A DNA stretch of 38,478 nucleotides from positions 1 to 38,478 of IMG/VR virus record IMGVR_UViG_3300027337_000007, one strand, 5' to 3'. This document shows positions 20,441 through 28,119 of the stretch, piece by piece. The translations under genes were made by a program, and so were the position numbers. Source of the DNA: a virus. Position 1 is the stretch's first letter, and the number at the start of each line of letters is the position of its first letter. The notes under the pieces are model-generated. The model made no database searches. It was given only the letters and a program-made list of their open reading frames with translations, and had not been told where the DNA came from.

Positions 20441-21469
20441 TTGAACCGCGCCGATGAGCAGATCATCGCCACGCTCATTGAGGCGATGGCTTCGCTTGTT
20501 CAGCGCGTTGGAACGGTTGAGTCGGTTGCGCGAGTGCCAGGTCAGCCAGGCGAGCGCGGTGAAGATGGAAAGGATGGTCAGGATGGCAGGGACGGCCAAG
20601 ACGCGCCGCCGGTCACCGACGAACAGATTAAATCCGCTGCAACCGAATGGCTAACGGCCAACATCACGCAGCCCGCCGATGGCAAAGACGGGCAAGACGG
20701 TCGCGATGCTGACCCGATTACCGCTGAGCAGATCCAGCTTGCGGTTGACCTCTGGTTCGAGATTAACCGCGACAGCATACGCGGCGAGCGCGGGCCGCAG
20801 GGCGAGCGCGGGGCTTCGGGTGAGCAAGGGCCGCAGGGTGAGCGCGGCGAGCGAGGCCGTGACGGTGACAGCATCGTCGGGCCTGCTGGCCGTGAAGGCA
20901 CCGGCATCGCCCTAATCGAGCAGCGCGACGAAGCATCGTTTCACATTACGCTCACCGACGGGCGCGAGTTTGAGATTGAGCTACCGCGCGGCAAGTCAGG
21001 CACGACGCTGATCGGCGGTGGCGGTGGCGGTATTCGCGAGATCGTTGGCGGTGTAAACATCATCGTCGATAACAGCGACCCGCAGAGGCCGGTTGTTTCA
21101 AGCATCGGCGGTTCTGGTGGCGACTCATATATTCAGCTACCCGCAGGTGAGCCAATCAACGCCTATAAGGTCGTCACCACGGGCGCAGACGGGCGCGTGA
21201 TCTACGGCGACGCAGGCACGGTTGAGCATCAAGGCCGCATCATCGGCGTGGCAATCAATTCAGCCAGCATCGGCGGGAATGTCGCAATAGCTGACAGCGG
21301 CATCGTCACAAATCCATCGTGGACATGGACTCCTGGCGCGGTGCTATATGTCGGGCTGAGTGGTAACATAACAACACAACAAGTCGGCGTGTTCTCGCAG
21401 AACTTAGGCTATGCGCGCACGGCGACAGAGATATTCATCCGGCTTGGCCGATCAGTGGTCAGAGGTTAA
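20441..21469 (+). CDS. Collagen-like virion protein, probable head fibre
   Basis: The frame starts with TTG directly after the portal stop, with GGGG upstream. The 342-residue product has three Gly-X-Y collagen-like blocks at about 34-54, 81-90 and 115-155. Two related helical inserts lie between them (VTDEQIKSAATEWLTAN and ITAEQIQLAVDLWFEIN). A glycine-rich linker leads to a C-terminal beta domain (about 230-340) with QLPAGEPINAYKVVTTGADG. Collagen-like stalks usually trimerise. The position inside the head module suggests a capsid-attached fibre or decoration protein (inference). Confidence 0.75.
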   Translation: MNRADEQIIATLIEAMASLVQRVGTVESVARVPGQPGERGEDGKDGQDGRDGQDAPPVTDEQIKSAATEWLTANITQPADGKDGQDGRDADPITAEQIQLAVDLWFEINRDSIRGERGPQGERGASGEQGPQGERGERGRDGDSIVGPAGREGTGIALIEQRDEASFHITLTDGREFEIELPRGKSGTTLIGGGGGGIREIVGGVNIIVDNSDPQRPVVSSIGGSGGDSYIQLPAGEPINAYKVVTTGADGRVIYGDAGTVEHQGRIIGVAINSASIGGNVAIADSGIVTNPSWTWTPGAVLYVGLSGNITTQQVGVFSQNLGYARTATEIFIRLGRSVVRG

Positions 21470-21471
21470 TT

Positions 21472-21978
21472 ATGGTAGACAAGTACATTGCACTGCTGAA
21501 CGGAATTGAGCAGGAAGTCGCAGGCACAGTATCGGGCGGAACGGCAGGGCAGGCGGGACAGATTCCGGCGCTTGATACATCTGGCCGTCTTGACCCGACA
21601 CTAATGCCCGTCGGTGTTGTCGCTGACACATACTCCGGCACGGCCTTTGAGTCGCTGTCTGCTGCCAATCCGTTCGTCTATGTCCGGTCAGACGGCCAAG
21701 TCGCTAACGCATCGGCCACCAGTGGCGGCAATCCTACCATCGGGTTTGTGCTGGCAAACTTTTCAGCAGCAGCAACAGCGCTGGTGTACTTTGAAGGCCG
21801 CGTGACGGGTCTATCTGGCCTGACAGTTGGCTCGCGTTACTACCTGAGCGACAGCACGCCAGGTGGACTAACGCTAACGCCAGTATCCGGAACGGGAAAG
21901 CTGCATCAGTACCTTGGCCGCGCAGTGAGCGCCACCACGCTGACCTTTGAAGCAGACGACCACATCGTCAGGGCTTAA
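21472..21978 (+). CDS. Probable capsid decoration/fibre protein
   Basis: The 168-residue product begins MVDKYIALLNGIEQEVAGTV, has a linker GGTAGQAGQIPALDTSGRLD, and ends in a beta domain with VYVRSDGQVANASATSGGNP and VGSRYYLSDSTPGGLTLTPV. This C-terminal pattern is common in short phage fibres and head decoration proteins. The next gene's product has a related start (MADQKVLALVDGVVQEV), suggesting a shared attachment motif. It lies between other probable capsid-surface proteins. Confidence 0.65.
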   Translation: MVDKYIALLNGIEQEVAGTVSGGTAGQAGQIPALDTSGRLDPTLMPVGVVADTYSGTAFESLSAANPFVYVRSDGQVANASATSGGNPTIGFVLANFSAAATALVYFEGRVTGLSGLTVGSRYYLSDSTPGGLTLTPVSGTGKLHQYLGRAVSATTLTFEADDHIVRA

Positions 21979-21980
21979 TC

Positions 21981-22163
21981 ATGGCCGATCAAAAGGTGTT
22001 AGCACTGGTTGATGGCGTGGTTCAGGAGGTTGTTGTTCAGGTCGGATCGCAGACTGTTTTGCGAGTTGACGGCGGATCTGCTACAACCACATTTCCTGAC
22101 TTTCTGCTTCGCCTTGACTTCGGCGCTAACGGCGCAACCATCAATCCGAGTGGCACGCCATGA
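21981..22163 (+). CDS. Small virion-associated-like protein (60 aa)
   Basis: The product begins MADQKVLALVDGVVQEVVVQ, matching the start of the 21472 product in pattern, and ends in a short beta-rich piece (FPDFLLRLDFGANGATINPS). It may be an adaptor consisting only of the shared N-terminal attachment segment. It ends in an ATGA overlap with the spike gene. Function is inferred from position. Confidence 0.6.
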   Translation: MADQKVLALVDGVVQEVVVQVGSQTVLRVDGGSATTTFPDFLLRLDFGANGATINPSGTP

Positions 22164-24331
22164 GCATTTTAGGTCAATTCCAATTTCGTCGTGATGTCGC
22201 CAGCGCATGGTCGTCAGCCAATCCGATCCTGCTCGACGGTGAGATGGGCATCGAGTCAGACACCGATAAGTTCAAGATTGGCGACGGAGTGACGGATTGG
22301 AACAGCCTCCCATACGGCGGCATCAAGGGCGATACGGGTGCAACTGGCGCTACGGGCGCAACGGGTGCTACCGGCGCTCAAGGTCCGCAGGGTGTGCAAG
22401 GCGTTCAGGGCGACAAAGGTTGGTCGCCAGTCATTGCCAATGTCGCCGACGGCGAGCGCAGCGTTTTGCGTCTGGTTGATTGGACAGGAGGCGCTGGAAC
22501 TAAGCCTGCCGTGCCGACCGACAATTACATCGGCGCATCGGGCTTCACGAACCTAGCGGGCGCAACAGATATACGCGGCGCTACGGGGGCAACCGGAGCT
22601 ACTGGTGCGACAGGTGCGACAGGTGCAACTGGTCCAACGGGGCCTGCCGGTCAGTCCGTCGCGGTTGCAGACGAAGGCGCGACGCTGACAAGCGCGGCAA
22701 CTTCTATCAACTTTGTGGGCGGCGGCGTTACGGCCACCAACTCTGGGTCGGCTGTTACTGTGACCATCCCGCCCGATGCAGTGAGTGATGTTCTTGCAGG
22801 TCTAGGATTGAAGCGGACTGTTCTTGGCACGGCTATTACACTGGCATCGAGAGACGCTGACTATTTCTTTCATGCTTTGGACTACGGGACGCTGACTGAC
22901 GGCACAGACGCAGGCACAGTTTCTGGCGCTCAAGCCACCCAAAATAGAACCACTATTCAAGCAGCCATTAACGCAGCGCAACTAGCAGGCGCTAAGAAGC
23001 CAGGCGGCATCGTCTTGCTTCCGCCAGGCACTTTTCATATTGATGCAACGATCACGATCAATGTTAGCTCGGTCATTCTCCGTGGTGCTGGTCGTCGTGG
23101 TAATACGGATGTTGGCAGTCAAACAGGCACAGGAACAACACTGTTCTGGAACAACGCCTCTAGCCCACTGACAACAGCAATGATTGAGTGCGTTTCTCCT
23201 TCTGGCCCAACAAACCCTGCTGTCAAAGGTGTTGGTGTTCAGTCCATGAACTTACAATGCGCGGGCAATGTTGGCATTGGTTTATTAGTTCGCTCCATCC
23301 ACTGGGGCGACTTCAAAGACCTCTACATTATCAATGCCACGGGCAAAGGTCTTGTCACTGAGTGCTTGGTTACTGGCACAACGCTAGGCGAAGCAGCCGA
23401 TGTTACTAAGTGTACTTTCGACAACATCGGAATCCGCATGTTGGAAGTTGCCGATACAGCCGTTGGGTTCTCATTTGAAGGATCAGCAAACGCCAACACA
23501 TCGAACAGCACATTCCGAAACATGGCTGTTTCGTGCAAGGGCGCGCAGATCGCAATGGACTTCCGCAACACGGACTCTAACAGACTCTACGATACGGTAA
23601 TCAACCAATCTAACGGCGGCACGGTTCAGCCGATTGTCCTTCGTGGCGGTGCGTCATCTGCGCTTGCTTCTCGTGGCAATATGTTCTTTGGTTTGGCGAC
23701 AGGTGGTAGTTCAACAGGCATCCGTGGTCTTAAATCAGAAGGTACAGACACAGCAGGCGTAGTAGCCCCAGCGATGAATAATGTCGCCTATGGATACTCC
23801 ATCGAGAACGGCGAACCTGCTCCGCTAATTGGCACAGGCTCGGTGCTTGAATACTACTTGGCGGGTGGTGATGTTGCACTAGCAAGAAGAGCAACACTAA
23901 CTAACGCTACCACGACAACGGAAACTGTTATCGCTCGTTGGTTGTTGCCTGAAAACTCACTAACCGGACTGGCTGTCTATGAAGGGCAAGTCGCTGGTCA
24001 GGTTTCTGGTACAGCGACGCTAATCTATCGTATCCGTGTTGGGACTGCGGGGACTACTGCTGATGCTGTTGCAGGAACATTCACAACCTCTGCCGCTGGT
24101 GTAGCTAACGCGCATAGCGTGGTGAACTTTATATTAGCAGGGCAATCTGCCAATACATGCACAGCTTCTGGCGTTGCCTCACTAGCAGGCGCAGCTAGAA
24201 CCTTGGCTACGGCGGCGTTTGCTGCTGCAACAGTAAACATGCAGGCTAGATTGTTCGTGTCGGTCACGGTGCAACAATCCGCAGCCCAGACACATACCAC
24301 GCGTATTGGTAGTTTGGCGAGGCTGACTTGA
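22160..24331 (+). CDS. Large fibre/spike with collagen-like stalk and beta-helix domain
   Basis: The 723-residue protein starts with a phage-fibre N-terminal domain (LDGEMGIESDTDKFKIGDGV, TDWNSLPYGG). Two collagen-like blocks (at 57-87 and 140-164) flank a small domain. Residues from about 235 to 570 look like a right-handed beta-helix of the pectate-lyase type, with DGTDAGTVSGAQATQNRTTI then GGIVLLPPGTFHIDATITIN. A C-terminal beta domain follows. Such proteins bind or degrade surface polysaccharide. It lies between portal and Mu-F-like genes rather than with the tail tip, so it may decorate the head. Composition from about 22830 onward is richer in A+T, suggesting mosaic origin. Confidence 0.78.
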   Translation: MSILGQFQFRRDVASAWSSANPILLDGEMGIESDTDKFKIGDGVTDWNSLPYGGIKGDTGATGATGATGATGAQGPQGVQGVQGDKGWSPVIANVADGERSVLRLVDWTGGAGTKPAVPTDNYIGASGFTNLAGATDIRGATGATGATGATGATGATGPTGPAGQSVAVADEGATLTSAATSINFVGGGVTATNSGSAVTVTIPPDAVSDVLAGLGLKRTVLGTAITLASRDADYFFHALDYGTLTDGTDAGTVSGAQATQNRTTIQAAINAAQLAGAKKPGGIVLLPPGTFHIDATITINVSSVILRGAGRRGNTDVGSQTGTGTTLFWNNASSPLTTAMIECVSPSGPTNPAVKGVGVQSMNLQCAGNVGIGLLVRSIHWGDFKDLYIINATGKGLVTECLVTGTTLGEAADVTKCTFDNIGIRMLEVADTAVGFSFEGSANANTSNSTFRNMAVSCKGAQIAMDFRNTDSNRLYDTVINQSNGGTVQPIVLRGGASSALASRGNMFFGLATGGSSTGIRGLKSEGTDTAGVVAPAMNNVAYGYSIENGEPAPLIGTGSVLEYYLAGGDVALARRATLTNATTTTETVIARWLLPENSLTGLAVYEGQVAGQVSGTATLIYRIRVGTAGTTADAVAGTFTTSAAGVANAHSVVNFILAGQSANTCTASGVASLAGAARTLATAAFAAATVNMQARLFVSVTVQQSAAQTHTTRIGSLARLT
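22328..22420 (+). repeat. Gly-X-Y coding repeats, block 1
   Basis: Imperfect 9-base units (ggt gca act and synonyms) encode a run of Gly-Ala-Thr triplets, then Gly-X-Gln triplets. Synonymous changes break up exact repetition at DNA level, which limits recombination between units. Confidence 0.85.
22577..22651 (+). repeat. Gly-X-Y coding repeats, block 2
   Basis: A second run of Gly-Ala-Thr codon triplets encodes the second collagen-like segment. Within it gcgacaggt is repeated exactly in tandem, so copy-number change by slippage is possible here. Confidence 0.85.
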
Positions 24332-25323
24332 CCCCCCTATCCTCCGCCGCCGTCTTGCGTGACCTGCTGCTTGCTAGAGTGGCGAGCGGTTTCGTGTCGG
24401 CAACTGACGCGCTCATTGCCGACATCGCCCAAGATATCGAGGAAACTCTCCGCAGTGGCCGCGAGTTGACCGAATACCAAGGGCGACGGCTTGACCGTCA
24501 GATCGCCGAACTCACCGATCTGGTTCAGATCCCGACGCCAGACCTTGGCGAGCTGGCGACCGATGAGGCGCGTTGGCAGGCGGCTACACTGGCGACTGTT
24601 GGCGTCGAGGCCGTCTTGCCGGCGTCGTTGGCGGCTGTCGCTGAGTCCTCGCTTGTGCAGGGCGCGACATTCGGTGCCTGGTTTGCCAAGTTGAACACGG
24701 ACACGCGATTCCAGATTGAGCGCACGATCAAAGCAGGCGTTGCTACGGGCAAGACCAATGCCCAGCTTGCCCGTGAAATCCTCGGCATTCAGCGCGAGGG
24801 CGAGCGTGGACCTGAACCGCTCAAGGTGGCACGACGCAATGCAGCCGCTGTTACGCGTACCGCAGTCGCCACGGTGAGCAACCAGGCGCGGCTCAAGCTG
24901 TTTGAGCGCAATGAGGATGTGCTGGAAGGGGTGCGCCAACTCAGCACGCTCGATGGCCGTACATCGCTGACCTGCCAGTCCTATTCAGGCAAGCGTTGGG
25001 CGTTTCCTGAGTACACGCCGATTGGTCACTCGTTGCCGTTTAACGGTGGACCGCCGCGTCATTTCAACTGCCGGTCTACGCTTGTCCCAATCGTCATCGG
25101 CGAATCACTCGAAGGCCGCACGCAGTCCAGCGCATTCGGGCCCGTTGCTGCTGACCTGACATTCGAGCAGTGGCTGAAAACCCAGCCGCGTGAATTGACG
25201 GATGATGTGCTGGGCAAAGGGCGTGCTGAGCTATGGAAGGCTGGCAAGATAAGTCTAACCCAACTTGTGGATGGCCGAGGCCGACCGCTGACGCTGAAAG
25301 AATTGCGCGAACGGTATCAGTAG
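24328..25323 (+). CDS. Mu-F-like minor head (head morphogenesis) protein
   Basis: The 331-residue product carries the phage Mu gpF signature in its second half: ARRNAAAVTRTAVATVSNQA, LDGRTSLTCQSYSGKRW, and FNGGPPRHFNCRSTLVPI, whose Cys and His residues are conserved in the family. The N-terminal half is helical. Mu-F-like proteins are minor capsid components needed for head assembly, usually encoded next to the portal. The start is TTG overlapping the previous stop (TTGA), with GGCGAGG upstream. The order portal-fibres-MuF is interrupted by the spike genes. Confidence 0.85.
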   Translation: MTPLSSAAVLRDLLLARVASGFVSATDALIADIAQDIEETLRSGRELTEYQGRRLDRQIAELTDLVQIPTPDLGELATDEARWQAATLATVGVEAVLPASLAAVAESSLVQGATFGAWFAKLNTDTRFQIERTIKAGVATGKTNAQLAREILGIQREGERGPEPLKVARRNAAAVTRTAVATVSNQARLKLFERNEDVLEGVRQLSTLDGRTSLTCQSYSGKRWAFPEYTPIGHSLPFNGGPPRHFNCRSTLVPIVIGESLEGRTQSSAFGPVAADLTFEQWLKTQPRELTDDVLGKGRAELWKAGKISLTQLVDGRGRPLTLKELRERYQ

Positions 25324-25419
25324 CGCATAATCACCTTGCTGGGTTGGACTAGCAGCAACGCCGCTGATGCGTTATGAAACTTGGGGCCACCGCTGAGTCA
25401 AACTGCGGCATAGGTGGCA
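25324..25419 (+). other. Structured intergenic segment after the Mu-F-like gene
   Basis: Several inverted repeats lie in the 200-bp gap before the HNH gene. CGCAT (25324-25328) pairs with ATGCG (25367-25371) around an inner hairpin TTGCTG (25336-25341)/CAGCAA (25353-25358). Then GCCACC (25386-25391) pairs with GGTGGC (25413-25418), with an inner CCGC/GCGG alternative. No T-run follows. It may be a terminator or processing region for the upstream head genes. No group I intron core motifs were found. Confidence 0.45.
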
Positions 25420-25430
25420 AAGTTTAATTG

Positions 25431-25439
25431 TGTTAATAT
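25431..25439 (+). promoter_or_regulatory. Extended -10 promoter candidate before the HNH gene
   Basis: TGT-TAATAT has its -10 hexamer at 25434-25439, in a locally A+T-rich stretch. It lies 85 bases upstream of the HNH start. The leader between them contains a partial inverted repeat (GAAAGCCAG with CTGGTTTC). Confidence 0.5.
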
Positions 25440-25523
25440 GTAAGCGCGGATAGGGGGCACCTGAAAGCCAGCTAGTCACTGGTTTCCGCGTTAACTTCGA
25501 CTGACTCTCGACTGGAGATCATC

Positions 25524-26153
25524 ATGGAAATTATTTCTCGTAAAGACGCTAAAGCAAAAGGGCTTACAAGATACTTTACCAACAAGATATGCAAGCATGG
25601 GCACCTGTCGATCAGGTTAGTATCAAATGGATCATGCATAGATTGCAAAAGATCAAATCTTAATGGCGAAACTCTTTTTCAGCAAAGAGAGAGACATCAT
25701 AGAAATAAAGATAAGATGAATGAAAAATGCAGGGTTTGGAGAGAGAATAATAAAGAAAAAACAAAGCAATACAAAAAAAACAATATGGAAAAAATCCTTG
25801 CGCACAAAAGGAATAGCTATAAAAGAAAAATCAAAGAACCTGTCTATGCGATGGCTTCAAGGGTAAAAAAATCCATAATCAACTCATTAAATGAATCTGG
25901 ATTCAAGAAGATGCTACCAACGATGCATATACTTGGATGCTCTAAAGATGAATTCAAAAATCACATAGAGCGTCAGTTTACCAAAGGCATGACATGGGAA
26001 AACCGTAGAGAATGGCACATTGACCACATCATACCGATATCGACAGCAAAAACTGAGGCCGATGTGATTGCACTAAGCCACTTTACAAACCTGAGGCCGC
26101 TATGGGCTAAAGACAACATCAAAAAATCCAATAAGATGCTATACTTGATCTAA
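25524..26153 (+). CDS. HNH endonuclease (homing-type) with N-terminal zinc finger
   Basis: The 209-residue nuclease has a zinc knuckle, C23-x3-H27 and C38-x2-C41, then a long Lys-rich helical linker. A C-terminal HNH domain contains WHIDHIIPIS (H165, D167, H168), FTNLRPLWAKDNIKKSNK with N189 and N198. CTGGAG precedes the ATG. The gene is strikingly rich in A+T, with AAA-heavy codon use unlike its neighbours, and it interrupts the Mu-F/scaffold pair. These are signs of a recently acquired free-standing homing endonuclease. It is followed by its own strong terminator. Confidence 0.88.
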   Translation: MEIISRKDAKAKGLTRYFTNKICKHGHLSIRLVSNGSCIDCKRSNLNGETLFQQRERHHRNKDKMNEKCRVWRENNKEKTKQYKKNNMEKILAHKRNSYKRKIKEPVYAMASRVKKSIINSLNESGFKKMLPTMHILGCSKDEFKNHIERQFTKGMTWENRREWHIDHIIPISTAKTEADVIALSHFTNLRPLWAKDNIKKSNKMLYLI

Positions 26154-26210
26154 GCCAGTCCTGAACGGTCTAGCTTGAAATCGCTCCGGTCAGACTCCAC
26201 CCTGACCATT

Positions 26211-26238
26211 AACCACCCGTCAAACGGTGGTTTTTTTT
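26211..26238 (+). terminator. Strong intrinsic terminator after the HNH gene
   Basis: AACCACC (26211-26217) pairs with GGTGGTT (26226-26232). A further CG pairing closes the top with a one-base bulge. Eight T residues run from 26231 to 26238. An extra hairpin, GGTCAG (26188-26193)/CTGACC (26202-26207), precedes it. It insulates the capsid genes from upstream transcription. Confidence 0.85.
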
Positions 26239-26249
26239 CGCCCCCATTA

Positions 26250-26340
26250 CCGCCCGTCGGAAATATGCTATATTGCCCTTGTAACCAACGGCTGGCTGTG
26301 CCAGCGCAAACGGTCTGTGACCAAAATTAGCCCAGAGGGC
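26250..26340 (+). promoter_or_regulatory. Capsid-gene promoter with CCG-N5-CGG motif and three leader hairpins
   Basis: CCGCCCGTCGG at 26250-26260 covers the -35 region, and TGC-TATATT has its -10 at 26269-26274. The leader then holds three small stems with 3-base loops: GCTGGC-TGT-GCCAGC (26291-26305), GGTC-TGT-GACC (26312-26322) and GCCC-AGA-GGGC (26330-26340). The last ends seven bases before the scaffold ATG and includes the GAGGG ribosome-binding sequence. A 5' hairpin leader could stabilise this highly expressed mRNA. Confidence 0.68.
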
Positions 26341-26346
26341 AAAACC

Positions 26347-26943
26347 ATGACACTCGAAACACTGCAAGCCGAAATTGAAACGCTCAGGCTCGAACTTGAG
26401 TCCAAATCTTCAAAGATTGGCGAGCTAAGCAAAGAAAATGCTAAGTGGCGTCGCCAAGCTCAAGGGAAAGATTCTATTGATCCTGATGAGTTTGCCAAAA
26501 TCTCTGATGAGTTGGATTCTTTGCGAGGTCAATACGCTAAGGAAACTAAGTCAGCCAAAGCCGAAATCGACCGTCTGAGCAAAGCCGTATCGGAAAGCGA
26601 GACGAAACTGTCAAGCATTCTGGTTGACGGCGGACTGACCGAAGCAATGGCAAAGGTCGGCGTTAGACCTGAACTCATGGGCGCTGCCAAGGCGCTGCTG
26701 AAGTCAAACGCAATCGTGAAAGACGGCGCTGCACTTTTGGGTGACAAGCCACTAGCTGAAGCTGTGGCAGCATGGGCAACCGGCGATGAAGGCAAGCACT
26801 TCGTCGCAGCCCCAGTAAACACCGGCGGCGGCGCTAATGGTGGAAACGCAAACCCAGTCGCGCCCAAGGGCAACCTCGGCGGCGACCGAACCCAACGAAC
26901 TAATGCAATCGCTGCCAGATTCCCTGAACTCGCAGCAAGCTAA
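26347..26943 (+). CDS. Capsid scaffolding-type protein (DUF6651-like)
   Basis: The ATG at 26347 lies just after GAGGGC; the open frame to 26227 covers the promoter. The 198-residue product has a long coiled coil (about 1-90, TLETLQAEIETLRLELESKS onward). It then has DGGLTEAMAKVGVRPELMGA, a helical domain, and a Gly/Asn-rich linker (VNTGGGANGGNANPVAPKG). This plan and the location directly before the capsid gene match phage scaffold proteins that guide capsid assembly. Confidence 0.78.
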   Translation: MTLETLQAEIETLRLELESKSSKIGELSKENAKWRRQAQGKDSIDPDEFAKISDELDSLRGQYAKETKSAKAEIDRLSKAVSESETKLSSILVDGGLTEAMAKVGVRPELMGAAKALLKSNAIVKDGAALLGDKPLAEAVAAWATGDEGKHFVAAPVNTGGGANGGNANPVAPKGNLGGDRTQRTNAIAARFPELAAS

Positions 26944-26954
26944 GGAGCTACACC

Positions 26955-27911
26955 ATGTCTTTATCGCAAATGCAGGTTTTTAACCAGTATGTGATGCCCG
27001 CCACCATCGAAACGCTGGCTCAGATGATCGACAAGTTCAACGCGGCTTCGCGTGGCGCTATCCGTCTGACCACTGCGGGTTTTGATGGCGACTTCTACCA
27101 AGAGTCGTTCTTTGCCGCTATCCACAGCGCCCAGCGCCGTGTTGACCGCTATGCCGCCCAAGGCGCAGCACCTGTAACCGACCTGACCGAACTGAAGCAC
27201 AACGGCGTTAAGGTTGCCGGTGGTTTTGGCCCGATCCGCTTTGAGCCAGGTCAGTTAACTTGGTTGCAGCGCCCGACTGCTCAGGGCATCGAAGTGGCTT
27301 CGCGCAACTTCGCTGAAGCACTGCTGGCTGACCAGTTGAACACTGCCATCGCCGCGCTTGTTGCCGCTATCAGCAATAACACCGCACTGGTCAACGACGT
27401 GTCTGCCACCAGCCCAATCAGCCAGCGCGCACTGAACGCCGGTCACGCCAAGTTCGGTGACAGCTCCAGCGCCATCATCGCCAACGTCATGTCGGGTGCC
27501 GCACTGCACACGCTGATTGACGGCGCATTGGCCAACAGCGAGCAGTTGTTCCTCGCAGGCAATGTGCAGGTTGTGGACATCCTCGGCAAAGCCTTCGTTG
27601 TGACCGATGCCCCAGCCCTGACCGCCGCTGGCAAAGACAACGTTCTTGGCTTGGTTGACGGTGCCGCGATGGTATGGGACGGCTCGGACGTTATCAGCAA
27701 CATCGAAACGACCAATGGCCAGACCCGTATCGAGACCACGATGCAGGTTGACTACACCTTCGGTCTGTCGCTCAAGGGCTATTCGTGGGATGTCACCAAC
27801 GGCGGCAAGTCGCCAACTGACGCTGAACTGTCCACAGGCACTAACTGGGACAAGGTGGCAACATCGAACAAGCACACCGCTGGCGTGCTGATCATCGGTG
27901 ACAGCGTTTAA
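26955..27911 (+). CDS. Major capsid protein
   Basis: The 318-residue product follows the scaffold gene with a strong AAGGAG ribosome site. Segments such as NQYVMPATIETLAQMIDKFN, SQRALNAGHAKFGDSSSAII and LGKAFVVTDAPALTAAGKDN fit a capsid fold of the HK97 type. The motif AFVVTDAPAL is common in this capsid group. The absence of a visible N-terminal delta domain agrees with use of a separate scaffold. An intrinsic terminator follows, and codon use appears well adapted. Confidence 0.85.
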   Translation: MSLSQMQVFNQYVMPATIETLAQMIDKFNAASRGAIRLTTAGFDGDFYQESFFAAIHSAQRRVDRYAAQGAAPVTDLTELKHNGVKVAGGFGPIRFEPGQLTWLQRPTAQGIEVASRNFAEALLADQLNTAIAALVAAISNNTALVNDVSATSPISQRALNAGHAKFGDSSSAIIANVMSGAALHTLIDGALANSEQLFLAGNVQVVDILGKAFVVTDAPALTAAGKDNVLGLVDGAAMVWDGSDVISNIETTNGQTRIETTMQVDYTFGLSLKGYSWDVTNGGKSPTDAELSTGTNWDKVATSNKHTAGVLIIGDSV

Positions 27912-27920
27912 GTAATACCA

Positions 27921-27949
27921 GGGGCGGCTTCGGTCGCCCCACCTATTTT
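27921..27949 (+). terminator. Intrinsic terminator-like hairpin after the capsid gene
   Basis: GGGGCGGC (27921-27928) pairs with GTCGCCCC (27933-27940) around a UUCG tetraloop, an exceptionally stable hairpin. TATTTT follows a few bases later. The T-run is short and offset, so partial termination is likely. That would set a high capsid to connector ratio while allowing read-through. Confidence 0.72.
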
Positions 27950-27960
27950 GAGGTGTTGAG

Positions 27961-28119
27961 ATGATTGCTTACGAACCGCATCCCGTATCGCCAGAACGCA
28001 AGGCCGAACTGCGCGCCGCTGGTTTTAAGATCCTCGACATCAAGTACAAACCGGCAGATGAGCAGGGCGAATTGCCCGTCGCTGTCGTGCAGAAACCTAA
28101 GCGCCGAGGTGCTAAATAA
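27961..28119 (+). CDS. Small protein between capsid and connector genes (52 aa)
   Basis: This short gene starts with ATG preceded by GAGGTG and ends in a TAATG overlap with the next start. The product includes HPVSPERKAELRAAGFKILD and ends with a basic tail (KPKRRGAK). The 'ERKAELRA-GF-I-D' pattern is seen in short phage proteins in this position and suggests a small helix-extension-helix-like domain. Function is unknown. Confidence 0.7.
   Translation: MIAYEPHPVSPERKAELRAAGFKILDIKYKPADEQGELPVAVVQKPKRRGAK

Noticed and set aside
22328-22651. Collagen-like coding repeats as a regulatory or recombination repeat array
   Set aside because: The periodicity is fully explained by Gly-X-Y codons within an open reading frame.
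25324-26210. Group I intron hosting the HNH gene
   Set aside because: No P7/P3 core sequences were recognised, the flanking genes are each complete, and the insert contains its own terminator. A free-standing homing gene fits better.
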